This document shows, piece after piece, positions 15,241-26,578 of a DNA stretch of 64,000 bases (position 1 is its first letter; every line of letters begins with the position of its first letter). The stretch lies in NCBI GenBank assembly GCA_021397835.1, contig JAJFZO010000065.1:186001-250000 (forward strand), in the 5' to 3' direction. The notes beneath the pieces are model-generated. The model worked only from the letters and a program-made list of their open reading frames with translations, was not told the DNA's origin and made no database searches. This stretch comes from Moringa oleifera (Eukaryota; Streptophyta; Magnoliopsida; Brassicales; Moringaceae). Made by a program: the position numbers and the translations under genes.

Positions 15241-16680
15241 CTGCCCATTCTGTAAGCCTATTGATTTTATAAATAGGTGTTGTCCTTTACTTGGCTATGC
15301 TGATTCCTTTTGAAGTCTGTGGGTAGCTCGGATGTAACATCTTTCCTCAAATAAGTCCTAGTTTTATAGTGATTTTATGGTAATATGATAATCAATCTCC
15401 ATCTTTGGTTCACTTGTGAGCGATCGAATTTCTTGCAATATTGAATGGTATTCAAGGCAACTAAATTACTTTATAAGAAGTAAATGTCACATAATACAAC
15501 ACTCTGCTTCTATCAAAGATATTGTAGTGATCTCAAATCTTTTATTGTAACATAATCTATTAATTTTGTTTTTAATATTGTAATTTTGGAGATTGTGAAT
15601 ACTGTGGATAACAAGCAATAAAAAAAAAATGTGATAGTGCATGTTTTGCAGCTTCAACTTGCTGCATTAAATCAAAATCTTTTTTTTTTTTTAATATCAA
15701 TAACTTACAGGTTTTTCAATGGCTCTTGTATCATGTGAAGATTGTATAAAACCAAGAAGGTCTAAAATTTTTAATTGCTATTGTTTGATAGTACTACACT
15801 ATTAATGCGTGATTATACATACTTATAAGCAATTGCAAGTGAGTGAAATTAAATTACTCAAAAATTAATATATTTTAATTAAAAATAAATATATTTAAAA
15901 TATATAAATATCTATATAACTGTAATTTAATTTAATATATATACATATAATAGTAATAATTTTAAATAGTTTGAATTGATATCTATTAATTATTTCTTAT
16001 ATATTTAATTAATTTTAGTGTTTGAGTAGCTGAAATTCTTTACTACCTGCGTTTTAATTCTATCTTTTATACTGCTTTAAATTTTATTATTCATCAATCA
16101 CAATTTTTATTGATGATTTTTCCATCCTTCAATAGATATGTTAATTAATTATTTGCATATAAATATTAACAAAAATTAATATTTCAATCTTGAGTTGATA
16201 CAAACATTTAGTTGTTCTAAACAAACAATTAAAATTAACAATAATATTAATAAGGTTCTAATAAAGTGAACAAAATGATAAAATTCAACAATTTAATAAA
16301 GGGTCCTGATCAAGTGTAATAAATAATCGAGCCCTTTAATTATCATAATAAAGTAAAATATCCACGTGAAGAATTTAAAATTAAATAATAATAATAGTAA
16401 TCATCATCCGGCTGATTAGAGAAATGATGACATTACTGCTTACGAATGGGCAGTAATTATATGACAATTTAAACAGTCTTCAGTGATGATCTAAACCATC
16501 AGACTATTGGCAATCCACTGATTTTTTTAAGTACTTGAACTAGTAAATAGAGAACCATGTTACCATGCCAAGAACAAGAAGATAGTTGCCATGTTCACCC
16601 GAAATTGAAACACATATTTATGGGATCGATTATAGAAGGCAAAGGTACGCTTTATTTGTTTGATACAAACACACACGATA
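15241..16680. other. AT-rich spacer between 2S albumin copies 1 and 2
   Basis: It is strongly AT-rich, especially 15560-16400, with no open frame of note and no recognised element. The end holds the conserved downstream flank of copy 2, with a minus-strand AATAAA at 16688-16693. Confidence 0.7.
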
Positions 16681-16836
16681 ATGTGCTTTTATTGTTACAC
16701 CGCTAGTGGCTCTCGTCTCCACCTAAACAGTCGAAGAGTAAAGAGTAAGAGTAAGGTTTATTATCGCCATGCATCGATTGTCTTCGTGCATGAGTACTGG
16801 TGACCACCAGGGCCATATAGTTTACAGCCACAAGCT

Positions 16837-17319
16837 TCACTGCTGACCGAATGGGCAGCTCATTGGCCGCAGGTTGCAGATAGCGGGGATGTTGCTAGCA
16901 AGGCGGTACATCTGCCTTACCTGTTGAGGACCCACCTGTCCCTGCTGCTGGTGTGCGAGCTGTACTGCCTGCCTCAGTGAAGGGCACCTGCAGCGAGGCT
17001 GTATGTTCCGCAGCTGTTGGCAGCAACGTTGGATGGCTGGTCGACGGGCCTGGTCGGGCTCCACCACTTCCTCGATTTCTTCTACGTCGTCTTCGACATC
17101 CTCGAGGGCGCCTCCACCCTGGGTCTGTCGTCGGATGAAGCGCTGGCAAGCCCTGAGGCGTTGATGGGTCAAAAACTGCTGGCGGCATTGCTGCTGCTGC
17201 TGGCCTTGCTGGTTGTCGTCAGGTTCCTCGTCGAGCTCGACAGTGGTGCGGTAGACGTTGGCGTTGGCCAGAATGAGGAACAAAGCGAAGATGGCAAGGA
17301 GGAGAGTGAACTTTGCCAT
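16837..17319 (-). CDS. 2S albumin seed storage protein, array copy 2
   Basis: This intronless copy encodes 160 residues, the same length as copy 1 and its closest relative. Signal peptide [20 protein letters not shown], then [14 protein letters not shown], then a Gln-rich small chain. All eight cysteines are in the 2S albumin order (QQC, RAC, RCC, RCRC, ICN, SCP). The acidic linker reads [11 protein letters not shown]. The hypervariable loop before Cys7 ([12 protein letters not shown]) is nearly the same as in copies 1, 3 and 4. A TGA stop replaces the TAA of copy 1. Start at the MAK ATG, as throughout the array. Flanks resemble copy 1 for some distance both up- and downstream, so the duplicated unit includes its regulatory sequence. 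Confidence 0.96.
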   Translation of the reverse strand: MAKFTLLLAIFALFLILANANVYRTTVELDEEPDDNQQGQQQQQCRQQFLTHQRLRACQRFIRRQTQGGGALEDVEDDVEEIEEVVEPDQARRPAIQRCCQQLRNIQPRCRCPSLRQAVQLAHQQQGQVGPQQVRQMYRLASNIPAICNLRPMSCPFGQQ

Positions 17320-17406
17320 TGTAAGCACTGCCGGTGTGGTGTTGGTTGCTGCTGAGTGCTGATTGATATGGCCGGATTGGTGAAGATGGAGTGGTGGGTT
17401 GGTGGA

Positions 17407-17531
17407 TATTTATAGGAGAGGTAGACCATTGCATGGCACGAACGTGTAATATGTGAGGTGTCTCCGCTGGGCTTTGGAGGCTGGTAGTGGTAGAGTGAAG
17501 TCACACGTAGTATCTGCATGCAAGTGCAGCC
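17407..17531 (-). promoter_or_regulatory. Promoter of 2S albumin copy 2
   Basis: TATAAATA at 17407-17414, CATGCA at 17430-17435 next to an ACGT-core site (TACACGTTCGTGCC), and a distal block with CTTGCATGCAGATACTACGTG around 17505-17525. The order and spacing match copy 1. Confidence 0.75.
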
Positions 17532-17614
17532 AACTATGGCTTCGTGATTCGTGAAGAGTTGTTTCTCACAGTTCAGATTCCTATTCAACAGTCAGGAGCT
17601 CTAATATCAAGGAT

Positions 17615-17616
<2 letters not shown>

Positions 17617-17647
<31 letters not shown>
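17617..17647. repeat. AT dinucleotide microsatellite
   Basis: Uninterrupted (AT)n run at the border between the copy 2 promoter and the AT-rich spacer. Confidence 0.95.
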
Positions 17648-17649
<2 letters not shown>

Positions 17650-19800
17650 GTTTAAATTAAATTTATAAAAAAATTATCATAAATATTAAATATATTTTTA
17701 TTATTAAAATATTTGAAAATAATTCAAATAAATTTCTATTTTATTTTGAATGAAATTTCTTATTTTTCAATAATTTTTATTTATTAATTTTTTATTATAT
17801 AATTTTAAAATTTTTAATAGTATATATTTTTTTAAAAATAATTTTTACATTCAAAAATTTTTAAATTTTTTGTAATAATAATTAAATATTTTTTATTTAT
17901 ATAAAATATTAAGTTAAATTTTTGATACATGGTCCTTAATTTAAATATATTTTAATTATTGATATTGTTTTAATTTAATTATTAATCAAAATTTATGTTA
18001 AAACATTTTTAATATTAAAATAAAAATTAAAAATATATATTTTTAAAATTTTAAATGATATTTATTTTATATATTATATATGTATACATATATAATATGT
18101 TGATAAACATATATATGATTACCTAAAGTACAGAATTAATTTTAAAGTTATGGGTTTTTAAAATAAAAAAAAACTAGCAACATGAAAAATTAAGTAAATT
18201 AAAATTAAAATAATTAAATTTTAAATTAACAAAAAAATAGATGAAAAATTTTAGTTTGGTAAAGGTCTTTTTCTCCTTATTAGGTTTTATCTCTTCTTTT
18301 TATTATTCTACTCTTAGATTCACACAAGTATTTTTTTTAAAAAAAAAACTTTTTCTTATTTTTTAGAGTGTTATTGATTAATTGAAGCATCATTTGAATA
18401 ATTAAAAATTAATAATTTAATAAAAAAATTAAATGAATTTATAAAAATGATTAAAAAAGATGATGTGGCCATAAAAGATTAAAAAAAAATTAAGAGAAAT
18501 GATAATATTGACTGGGAACAAGTCCACTCTCCTTCTTGGGCCTTCGGCTGCCTGGTGGCTTTTCTTGCGCCACATATGCAGCACTCCGAGGGAAGGTTTT
18601 CGGCTTGCAGAATTGCCCTGGTTTACTCTTGTGTCTTAAGCGGTGATCAAACACAGTACGTGACATCGAACGTAAATTTGTAGTTGAGATTGCCTGGAAG
18701 CAGCATGGATTATCCACCTATAACATCTGCAGCCTACACTCTTGTCTTTAGCCCTTCTTGTTTCTTCTGTTATTGTATTATTTTCCCAAGTGTTCCACTT
18801 CATCGTCTCTTCAAACAAGGCAGTCATTATTAAGATTCTGCCAAGTTTCCACGTGAGGTTGACAAGTATGCTTACTATATTCTGTAGGATTATTCGAGTG
18901 GGAGATGGGCTTTAACCAGGAATTTTGTTTTTACATGTGGGTGGCGTGGAGAAGCCGTTTCCTTCATCAGTTGGTGGCTACACGTAGCGTCCTCATGCAA
19001 ATGCTGATAAAATTGTTTTTGTTGGTTTCTTCGATATTGCTTTGTTTCTGCACATCGAATTAATGAAGTAGCAGTTCTCGGGCCTGTTGCATTGTGCTTT
19101 CCTTCACCATGGACGTGTTTGTCTTTCTCAAGCAGCAGGTGGCTCTGCATGGTCGAGACGCCGCATCCTTGTGCTCCCACTTGTAGACTGGACTGACATA
19201 CATGACAGTGGTACACAGTTCTTATACCTCAGATTCTCTTGCTTAAATTCTCAGAATTTATTGCGGCTACACCAGATACGGGCCAGTTTGCATGAATTTC
19301 CTCCAATCAAGCTGTTTTCCTTACAGAAAAACAATAACCTTGGCTGATTAATTAGGGCTGCAGGATCCTGTAACTTGTCAAGAAAACAGATATATAGGCT
19401 TATTTATGTGTATCCAAAGCTTTTAGGCTACAGTAGCTATTTCTTGCATGTAAAAGATTGACATCCATATTGCATATTCTGCATCAAAGTAATGAACTCT
19501 TCTGCTGGAAAAATGGAAACTGCTGTTATTATGGATTTTATTACTGTCTTTGTTATGGCCGAGATCATAAAGGTTAACCATGTATTGTTTCAGCTCAAAT
19601 TCTCACTTACCTTATGCACAAATCTGTTAATGGACAATTGATTATCTGTAATTCTTCTGAACATTTAAAGGTAAAGATAAAGCGAAGTAGGAGAATGTCT
19701 TGGAACAGAAGTTATTAGAAAAAAGAGGCTGAGTTATTTATCTGATACACGGGGTACATTTGAGCAACTAGCTAGCTAGCTTCAGACTCCATAAACGCAC
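17648..19800. other. AT-rich spacer, then duplicated flank of copy 3
   Basis: 17648-18480 is extremely AT-rich and contains a 28-base perfect palindrome (18071-18098). From about 18500 the base composition becomes balanced, and the stretch 18880-19320 resembles the region 13640-14060 downstream of copy 1. No coding region is supported. Confidence 0.6.
18071..18098. repeat. Perfect 28-bp AT-rich palindrome
   Basis: The sequence centred on GTATAC (18082-18087) is its own reverse complement across 28 bases. It lies in the AT-rich spacer of the 2S albumin array. Confidence 0.9.
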
Positions 19801-19920
19801 ACGATACTATGTGCTTTTATTATTACATAGCTCGTTACCCTTGTCAGTGAAGGGCTGGCAAGAGTGAGGTCTATTATCCTCGTGCATGACTGCACGTGAC
19901 CACCTTATGGGCCATACAGT

Positions 19921-20412
19921 TTAGAGCCACGAGCTTTGCTGCTGACGGAAGGGGCAGCTCATCGGCTGCAGGTTGCACATGGAGGGGATGTTGCTAGCGA
20001 CGCGGTACATCTGCCTTACCTGCTGAGGACCCACCTGTCCCTGCTGCTGGTGTGTCAACTGTACTGCTTGCCTGAGTGATGGGCACCTGCAAGGAGGAGA
20101 TATGTTCCGCAGCTGTTGGCAGCAACGCTGGAAGTCCGGTTGTCGACCGGGACCCTGGTCGGGCTCCACAACCTCTTCGATTTCGTCTACTTCGTCTTCA
20201 ACCTCGTCCAGGGGACCTCCACCCTGGGTCCGTCGCCGGATGAAGCGCTGGCACGCCCTGAGGCGCTGGTGGGTCTGAAATTGCTGGCGACATCTCTGCT
20301 GCTGGTTCTCGTCAGCCTCCTCGTCGAGCTCGACAGTTGTGCGGTAGATAGAAGCGTTGGTCAGGAGAAGGAGCAAACCGAAGGTGGCGAGGAGGAGAGT
20401 GATCTTTGCCAT
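19921..20412 (-). CDS. 2S albumin seed storage protein, array copy 3
   Basis: 163 residues, intronless. Signal peptide [20 protein letters not shown], propeptide [10 protein letters not shown], small chain with QRC and RAC cysteines, long acidic linker ([17 protein letters not shown]), and large chain with RCC, PCRC, MCN and SCP, so the eight-cysteine skeleton is complete. The C-terminus (RQQQSSWL) is longer than in copies 1 and 2. The open frame extends 41 codons upstream to the region of the TATA box, but the MAK start matches the other copies and the signal peptide, so it was chosen. A minus-strand AATAAA at 19817-19822 sits in the conserved 3' flank. Confidence 0.96.
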   Translation of the reverse strand: MAKITLLLATFGLLLLLTNASIYRTTVELDEEADENQQQRCRQQFQTHQRLRACQRFIRRRTQGGGPLDEVEDEVDEIEEVVEPDQGPGRQPDFQRCCQQLRNISPPCRCPSLRQAVQLTHQQQGQVGPQQVRQMYRVASNIPSMCNLQPMSCPFRQQQSSWL

Positions 20413-20489
20413 GGTAAACTGCTTCTGATATACTGATGATAGTGAGTGATATGACTCGATGGATGAAGATTGAGTTGCGGATTGTTGGG

Positions 20490-20606
20490 TATTTATAGAA
20501 AAGGTAGGCCTGTGCATGGCGATTACGTGTGACATGAGGTGTCTACGCGAGGTTTTGGAGGTTGGTGGAGCAAGATCACACGTAGTCTCTGCGTGCTAAT
20601 ACTGCC
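20490..20606 (-). promoter_or_regulatory. Promoter of 2S albumin copy 3
   Basis: TATAAATA at 20490-20497, CATGCA at 20513-20518, ACGT-core TCACACGTAATC just upstream, and a distal block with GACTACGTGTGATC near 20572-20590. The distal RY site reads GCACGC here instead of GCATGC, so it has been lost by one base. Confidence 0.72.
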
Positions 20607-20639
20607 AGCGAGGCCTCTTGTTCTGTTAAAGAAACTGCT

Positions 20640-22030
20640 GTGAGATTCGCAAATATATTGTCTTCTACGCTTTGGGCATTTCTCTTCAACACTCAGAGCT
20701 CCATTATGCTTCCATGGATAGCTGTTCGATCAAAGTCTTAATTATGCTCTCAGCTGTAACACTATCCTGCATATGGTTCTTCTCTCTCATCTTTTGAGAG
20801 AGATAAACTGTTGTCTAATCTCTATTTGCTTTGTCTATTTCATATTAAACAATTATATAATTAGGTATGCAAATCATTTTTGATGGAGTTGCACAAAAAA
20901 ATTAATAATTTACATTACCAAGCAAAAAAAATTCAATGTTTGAGTCGCATACGAAGGCAGCTGAGTCCAAAACGATGATTTTTTTTTTCTTTTTTACAAA
21001 AATTATATAATTAAGCAAATAAAAATAGTGATCAAAATGTTATAAATTAAATTAAAATAATAATTTTACAAGATGAACTAATTATATAAAAAAAAGTCAC
21101 GCATATATATATACAAATTAAAACATAATTTAAATACGTTTTATGTTTTCAATATGATAGAAAATTAAATTTCAATAAATTCTCAAAAAGCATAGCTCTA
21201 TAACATGATACATATATTTTATTACTTTAATGTTTGTGAATAAAAAACAACAAAAAAATATTGGTGTAGATGTTAAATATTAATTAATTGTTGTTCTCAT
21301 AGAATAGTATGTAAAAAAAAAAAATTATTATACAAAATTTTATTTTAACCTTAAATAGCCCAAATGAGCTTATGTCACATTTTGCATATTTTAATCGGTT
21401 TAAACGACCCAATCTATAAGAAAATTTAAACAATCAAAATCCTATTTATTTTCCAAATAAACTCAATTTGATTAAAATTTTACACATGTCCTCTTTAAAA
21501 CGGTGTGAAATTGAACCATAAATAAATCGAGATTAGATCATAATTAATCGGATTCTTTATCTTATTGATAACGCTTATCAAGTAAGTGACTACTAGGACT
21601 TAATTGTACAAGTGGCTTAGCCAAGGCACAGGGAACTCTCTTAGGTCTACTCTTTGGGCTAAGCTGTTTGGTTTGAGCCTTTTCCATAGATTTTATCTTC
21701 AAGCAGCTAGCATAAGTATTTTTAAATTAAAAACATTTTATTAATTAATATTTAATATTCAGAAAATAAAGAAATCCGTTGGCTAGCTTATATAGGATGA
21801 ACATTTTTCACAAAATTGAATTTTTTATTAAGTTTTTTAACAAATAGTTATAAGGGAATTTTGATAATTTAGAATATTAATATTTAAATAAAAAAATAAA
21901 ACTCTTAAATAACTCTTAAAGGATCATAGAAGACTAGAAAAGGAAAAGGCGGAAGGAAAGATCTCAAAAAGCTCTTGATTTATTTAATATGTGGTACATT
22001 TAAGCGTGAAAGCTTCGAGCTCTACGAACA
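20640..22030. other. AT-rich spacer between 2S albumin copies 3 and 4
   Basis: AT-rich, with short homopolymer runs and no supported gene or element. The end is the 3' flank of copy 4. Confidence 0.65.
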
Positions 22031-22156
22031 CACACAGGGAACTGTGTTTTTATTGTTACATAGCTCGTCACTCTTTCCAGATAAGAGCAAGAGTGAGGTT
22101 TATTGTCCTCATGCATCGATTGTTTTTCGTGCATGAGTGCTGGTGACCACCTGCGT

Positions 22157-22648
22157 TCACGAGCTTTGCTGCTGACGGAACGGGCACCTCATGGGCTGCA
22201 GGTTACAGATGGCAGGGATGCGACTGGCGACGCGGTACATGTGACCTACCTGCTGAGGACCGACCTGTCCCTGTTGCTGCTGTGCAGACTGTACTGCTTG
22301 CCTGAGTGAAGGGCACCTGCAGAAAGGAGATACGTTCCGCAGCTGTCGGCAGCAACGCTGGAGAGTTGGTGGTCGACGGGCCTGGTCGGGCTCAACGACT
22401 TCCTCGATTTCGTCTGTTTCGTCTATTTCGTCTTCAACGTCCTCCATGGGACCTCCACCCTGGCTCCATCGCCGGATGACGCGCTGGCAAGCCCTGAGGC
22501 GCTGTTGGGTCTGAAATTGATGGCGACATCTCTGCTGCTGGTTGTCGTCAGGCTCCTCGTCGAGCTCGACAGTGGTGCGGTAGATGGAGGCGTTGGCCAG
22601 GAGGACGAGCAAAGCGAAGGTGGCGAGGAGGAGAGTGAGCTTTGCCAT
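22157..22648 (-). CDS. 2S albumin seed storage protein, array copy 4
   Basis: 163 residues, intronless. Signal peptide [20 protein letters not shown], propeptide VELDEEPDD, then a small chain that lacks the long Gln tract of copies 1 and 2 (DNQQQRC). The linker has an insertion that lengthens the acidic run ([16 protein letters not shown]). All eight cysteines are present (QRC, RAC, RCC, FCRC, ICN, RCP). The large-chain loop [14 protein letters not shown] stays Gln-rich. The start is the MAK ATG; an in-frame extension upstream lies in the 5' UTR. Together with copy 3 it forms the middle of the array. Confidence 0.96.
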   Translation of the reverse strand: MAKLTLLLATFALLVLLANASIYRTTVELDEEPDDNQQQRCRHQFQTQQRLRACQRVIRRWSQGGGPMEDVEDEIDETDEIEEVVEPDQARRPPTLQRCCRQLRNVSPFCRCPSLRQAVQSAQQQQGQVGPQQVGHMYRVASRIPAICNLQPMRCPFRQQQSS

Positions 22649-22729
22649 AGTAATTAAACTGCTTCTGATATACTGACGATATTGAGTGATATTGCTCAAT
22701 GGATGAAGATGGAGTAGTGGGCTAGTGGG

Positions 22730-22850
22730 TATTTATAGGAGAGCTAGGCCTGTGCATGGCGATTACGTGTGATATGCGGTGTCTACGCTAGGCTTTGGAA
22801 GTTGATGGAGTAAGATCACACGTAGTCTCTGCATGCTAATGCTGCCCACC
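22730..22850 (-). promoter_or_regulatory. Promoter of 2S albumin copy 4
   Basis: TATAAATA at 22730-22737, CATGCA at 22753-22758, an adjoining ACACGTAATC, and a full distal block (TTAGCATGCAGAGACTACGT) near 22821-22841. This is the most complete version of the shared module. Confidence 0.77.
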
Positions 22851-24300
22851 ATGCCTCTTGTTTTGTTAAGAAACTGCCATTGAAGTTTGTGAGACCTTGT
22901 TTTCTTCCTGACTATGGTGATTCCTCTCCAACGTTCAGAGCTTGATGATGCTCTCTCATGGAAGTTTTCCAATGGAAGTCTGAGAATTACTCACCTTTAA
23001 CACTACCCTGCATAGTTCCTTTTGAAAAAGATGAGTCTCTCGAAGATGGATTCTGAGAATAATTTTTAATATTTGAGTTAATTGTTGATTGAGTTTGAGA
23101 TTAGATTTTAATTTGGAACCGATTATTTGAATTCATTTATATAATTGGATTAATTATATATTAAAGTTTTCATTTAAAATTTGATTACATTAAATTTATA
23201 ATTTTCAATTTGATTATGTTGAATTTTAATTTTGGATTTCAAAAATATATTACATTATATGATTTATATATTTTCATTAATATTTTTTAATGTATTTTAA
23301 AAGTTAATAACATTAAATGATTTGGCAAAGAAATATTTAACAGTAAGATATTTTGGATCTAATTAGTGTTTAGATTTTTAGGTATCCATTATCCGAATTC
23401 GTTTGTTGAATTAATATATTAAAATTTTAATTTTAATTTAAATTTTGATTCTATTGAGTTTTAAATTTTAAATTTGATTATGTTGAATTTCAAAAATTTA
23501 TTATTGACGTGTAAATTTTTTTTTGTTTTAATAGTAAAAAATCATATGATTTTTATGTTTTGATTAATATTTATTAATTTATTTTGAAGTTTAATAACAT
23601 TAAATGATTGGATAAAGAGATATTTAATGAAGAAGATATTTGTTATCTTATCAAAATTTAAAACACGTAAAATATATTAATATATATAAATAGAACAAAC
23701 GATAATTCAGATAGCATATAAATAATTATAAACAAAATTACCATAGATCGAATATTAAAATAAAATTTTTTAATGGATTTAAATATATATTTTTTGTTTA
23801 TTTTATTTTTTCAACTATATATAACATTAATTTCATAAAAATAAATTTATTTTGAATATTTTGTATTAGTAAATCAAATTTTGCAATTAATTCAATGGAC
23901 CGTTAAATATGTTGGTAAGGATGAAGGAGTTCCTTGAATAGTCTGCTAAAGGTTAATTAATTAAGGAACAATAAGTAAGTTCTACGTACCAGTAGCTCTG
24001 TATATAAAAAGATCAAATTAAACTCAAATACCTGTTAGTTTGATAAGATATATAAATGATTGATATTTTTTTACTTACTTTTTTTCCACATTAATTTAGC
24101 AATTATAAAATAATTTCATTTTTTATTTTTATTTTTATATAGATTGATCAGCAAAAGTTATATTATTAGAGGATTTTGTTTCTTAGATCCAATAACTTTA
24201 TGGTCTTGAAGAGTGGATAAAATTAACAAGCAGCACTTTATTTGTTTTGGGACATGGTACATTCAAGCACACAGCAAGCTTGAAGCTCTACAGACACACA
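22851..24300. other. AT-rich spacer between 2S albumin copies 4 and 5
   Basis: After about 200 bases of shared upstream flank the sequence becomes strongly AT-rich. Motifs such as TTTGATTATGTTGAATTT recur near 23210 and 23475, suggesting an old local duplication. No gene is supported. Confidence 0.6.
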
Positions 24301-24423
24301 GACACACACGATAGTGTGCTTTTATTATTACGTAGCTCGTCTCTCTTGTCCAGTAAGGGCAAGACTCGGGTTTATTATTATGATTCCTCGATTGTTTCTG
24401 TGCCGGCGATCACCTGGGCCATA

Positions 24424-24891
24424 TTACAGCGGACCGAATGGGCAGAACCTTGGCGGCAGGCTACACATGGCGGGGATGTTGCTGGCCAAGATGTGCATCT
24501 GCCTCACCTGCCAAGGACCAGCCCATCCCTGCTGGATACGCACTGCCTGCCTCAGTGCGGGGCACCTGCAGGGAGGAGATATGTTGCGCAACTGTCGGCA
24601 GCAGCGTCGGAAAGCTGGTCCGCGGCTGAATTGGTCGGGCTCCGTGGCTTCCTCGATTTCTTCTACTCCGTCTTCTTCAACTTCATCCTGGGAACTTCCA
24701 CCGAGGGTCTGTCGCCGGATGAAGCGCTGGCAAGCTCTGAGGCGTTGGTGGGTCTGAAATTGCTGGCGACATCTCTGCTGCTGGTTGTCGCCAGCTTCCT
24801 CGTCGAGCTCGACAGTGGTGCGGTAGATGGAGGCGTTGGCCAGGAGGAGGAACAAAGCGAAGGTGGCAAAGAGGAGGACGAGCTTCGCCAT
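24424..24891 (-). CDS. 2S albumin seed storage protein, array copy 5 (divergent)
   Basis: 155 residues, the shortest copy, intronless. Signal peptide [20 protein letters not shown], propeptide [10 protein letters not shown], and all eight cysteines in order (QRC, RAC, RCC, PCRC, MCS, FCP). The loop between Cys6 and Cys7 is shortened to [12 protein letters not shown], having lost most of the Gln-rich segment found in copies 1 to 4, and the C-terminus ends in FGPL without the usual Gln run. In 2S albumins this loop is the most variable and surface-exposed part, so the change is compatible with a functional protein. No frameshift or stop is seen. Confidence 0.95.
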   Translation of the reverse strand: MAKLVLLFATFALFLLLANASIYRTTVELDEEAGDNQQQRCRQQFQTHQRLRACQRFIRRQTLGGSSQDEVEEDGVEEIEEATEPDQFSRGPAFRRCCRQLRNISPPCRCPALRQAVRIQQGWAGPWQVRQMHILASNIPAMCSLPPRFCPFGPL

Positions 24892-24965
24892 CGTAAGCAG
24901 CTGCTAGGTCGAGATATACTGAGTGATACGGCTGGAGGGATGAAGATGGAAAGTTGAGTGGTGGG

Positions 24966-25083
24966 TATTTATAGGAAAGCTAGAGCTGCGCATAGCAAGT
25001 ACGTGTGATATGAGGTGTCTAGAGTGAGTTTTGGAGGCTGGTGGAGTAAGATCACACGTATTCTCTGCATGCTGAAGCTGCCA
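24966..25083 (-). promoter_or_regulatory. Promoter of 2S albumin copy 5
   Basis: TATAAATA at 24966-24973. The proximal RY site is degraded (CTATGCGCAG), but the ACACGTACTTG core and the distal block (CAGCATGCAGAGAATACGTG) near 25052-25073 are kept. Confidence 0.7.
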
Positions 25084-25860
25084 ACAATGGCTCTCGTCCT
25101 GTCAAGCTACCGCCTTTCAGATTCCTCCAGTCCTCTTGTTTTTTACTTTCAATCCTGTGATTCCTCTTGAACACTCAGAGTTCTCAATGATGCACTCATT
25201 TTTATGAACAAATTTGTGACGGATTCTTCAGGTGAGGGTGACGAACCCTTCTCTCTCTCTCTCTCTCTCTTTTCTCTTTCTCTTTCTCTTCTTTCTCTCT
25301 TCATTTTTTTTTTTTAAAAAACCTTTTATCACTGCGTTTTCTTTTCTTCCATTACCCTCCTCTCTGCAAGTATTATTATTAGGGTAATTATAGGCATAAG
25401 GATCTTCTTGATTTGAGATATATGGATTGGGATCGATCTTTGTTATCTAAATTTTATTTCATTGATATTTAAAGAGATGTTGGCATGAAATAATTTAATA
25501 AAATTAATAATCAAACTTTTATGATATTTTTATATTAAATTATAAAATTATTTGCCATTTAGACAACATCATCACAAATCTTTTAATTTATTATCGTCCA
25601 CATGCTACTTTCTTTCATTCTTTATCATTTATTGACAATCCTCTCATTAAATCTAGTTTGTATTGCAGTGTCTTATGTAAGAATATTCTTCTTTTTTTTT
25701 TTTTTTTTCAATTTGGTTTGGAAGATGGGTGAGGAGCATTGGCCTTTACTTTTAAAAAAAATACTGTTTAAGGATGTTAATTTTCTTCAGAGATTGGATA
25801 AATCTTACTAGGAAAATAGAAAAAGGCTCAATGCTGAAGGCAAGATTTCAAAAAGCTCTT
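25084..25860. other. Spacer between 2S albumin copies 5 and 6
   Basis: It contains a CT microsatellite (25250-25271) with a long pyrimidine tract after it, then AT-rich sequence. No gene is supported. Confidence 0.65.
25250..25271. repeat. CT dinucleotide microsatellite
   Basis: A (CT)n run followed by an imperfect pyrimidine tract to about 25300. Confidence 0.9.
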
Positions 25861-26026
25861 GATGTATTTAACAGAAACACACAGGGAAATGTGTGTTTTT
25901 ATTGTCACTCTTGCCAGGCAAGAGTTAGACTGCTGGTTTTATTTATTATTATCATGCATGGATTGTTTCATTGCATGAGTGCTGGGGACTGCCGGGGCGA
26001 TTAATACAGTTTGGAAACCAACAGGT

Positions 26027-26503
26027 TTACAGCCGGCCGAAGGGGCAGCTGGTTGGCTGCAGGTTACACATGACGGGGATGTAGCTGGCCAAGGCCTGAT
26101 CTTTTTTCACCTGCAGACGACTGCCCGGCCATCCTCCAACTTGCCCTAATGCCCGTCTCATCAAACGGCACCTGCAGGGAGGAGTTATGTTCTGCAGCTG
26201 TTGGCAGCAGCTTTGGAGGAGTGCTCCATGCCCGCCTTGGTTGGGCTCCACCACTTCCTCGATCCCTTCTACTACTTCGTCTTCAACTTCTTGATCCTGG
26301 AGACTTCTTCTCTGTTGCCTGATGAAGCTCCGGCAAGCGCTGAGGCGTTGCTGGGCCCGGTATTGCGGGCGACATTTCAGCCTCTGCCCTAGCTGGTCGT
26401 CTTCAGCTTCCTCGTCGAGCTCCACAGTGGTGCGGTAAACGGAGGCCTTGGCAAGAAGGAGGAACAAAGCCAAGGTGGCAAGGAGAAGAGCAAGCTTTGC
26501 CAT
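26027..26503 (-). CDS. 2S albumin seed storage protein, array copy 6 (most divergent)
   Basis: 158 residues, intronless. Signal peptide MAKLALLLATLALFLLLAKA, propeptide VELDEEAEDD. All eight cysteines are kept (LKC, SAC, SCC, PCRC, MCN, SCP), but the body is the most diverged: the small chain reads RPQYRAQQRLS, the linker is EVVEGIEEVVEPNQ, and the Cys6-Cys7 loop (LGQVGGWPGSRLQVKKDQ) has lost its Gln tract and gained basic residues. It is the outermost copy and may be the oldest branch, or it may be evolving faster. The reading frame is intact. Start at the MAK ATG; an in-frame upstream extension covers the 5' UTR. Confidence 0.94.
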   Translation of the reverse strand: MAKLALLLATLALFLLLAKASVYRTTVELDEEAEDDQLGQRLKCRPQYRAQQRLSACRSFIRQQRRSLQDQEVEDEVVEGIEEVVEPNQGGHGALLQSCCQQLQNITPPCRCRLMRRALGQVGGWPGSRLQVKKDQALASYIPVMCNLQPTSCPFGRL

Positions 26504-26578
26504 GGCAAGTAACTGCTCGAGATATACTGATGATATGGTCGATGGATGAAGGAGGAGTAATGGGTTGGGGAGGATCAA

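Noticed and set aside
20413..20535. A 41-codon N-terminal extension of 2S albumin copy 3 (and similar ones for copies 4 and 6)
   Set aside because: It runs through the 5' UTR and into the TATA region, and removes the N-terminal position of the signal peptide.
24247..24957. A 236-codon plus-strand open frame opposite 2S albumin copy 5, with similar antisense frames opposite copies 1, 2 and 3
   Set aside because: They lie antisense to clear genes and follow from GC-rich codon use of the albumin frame. They have no promoter or family match of their own.
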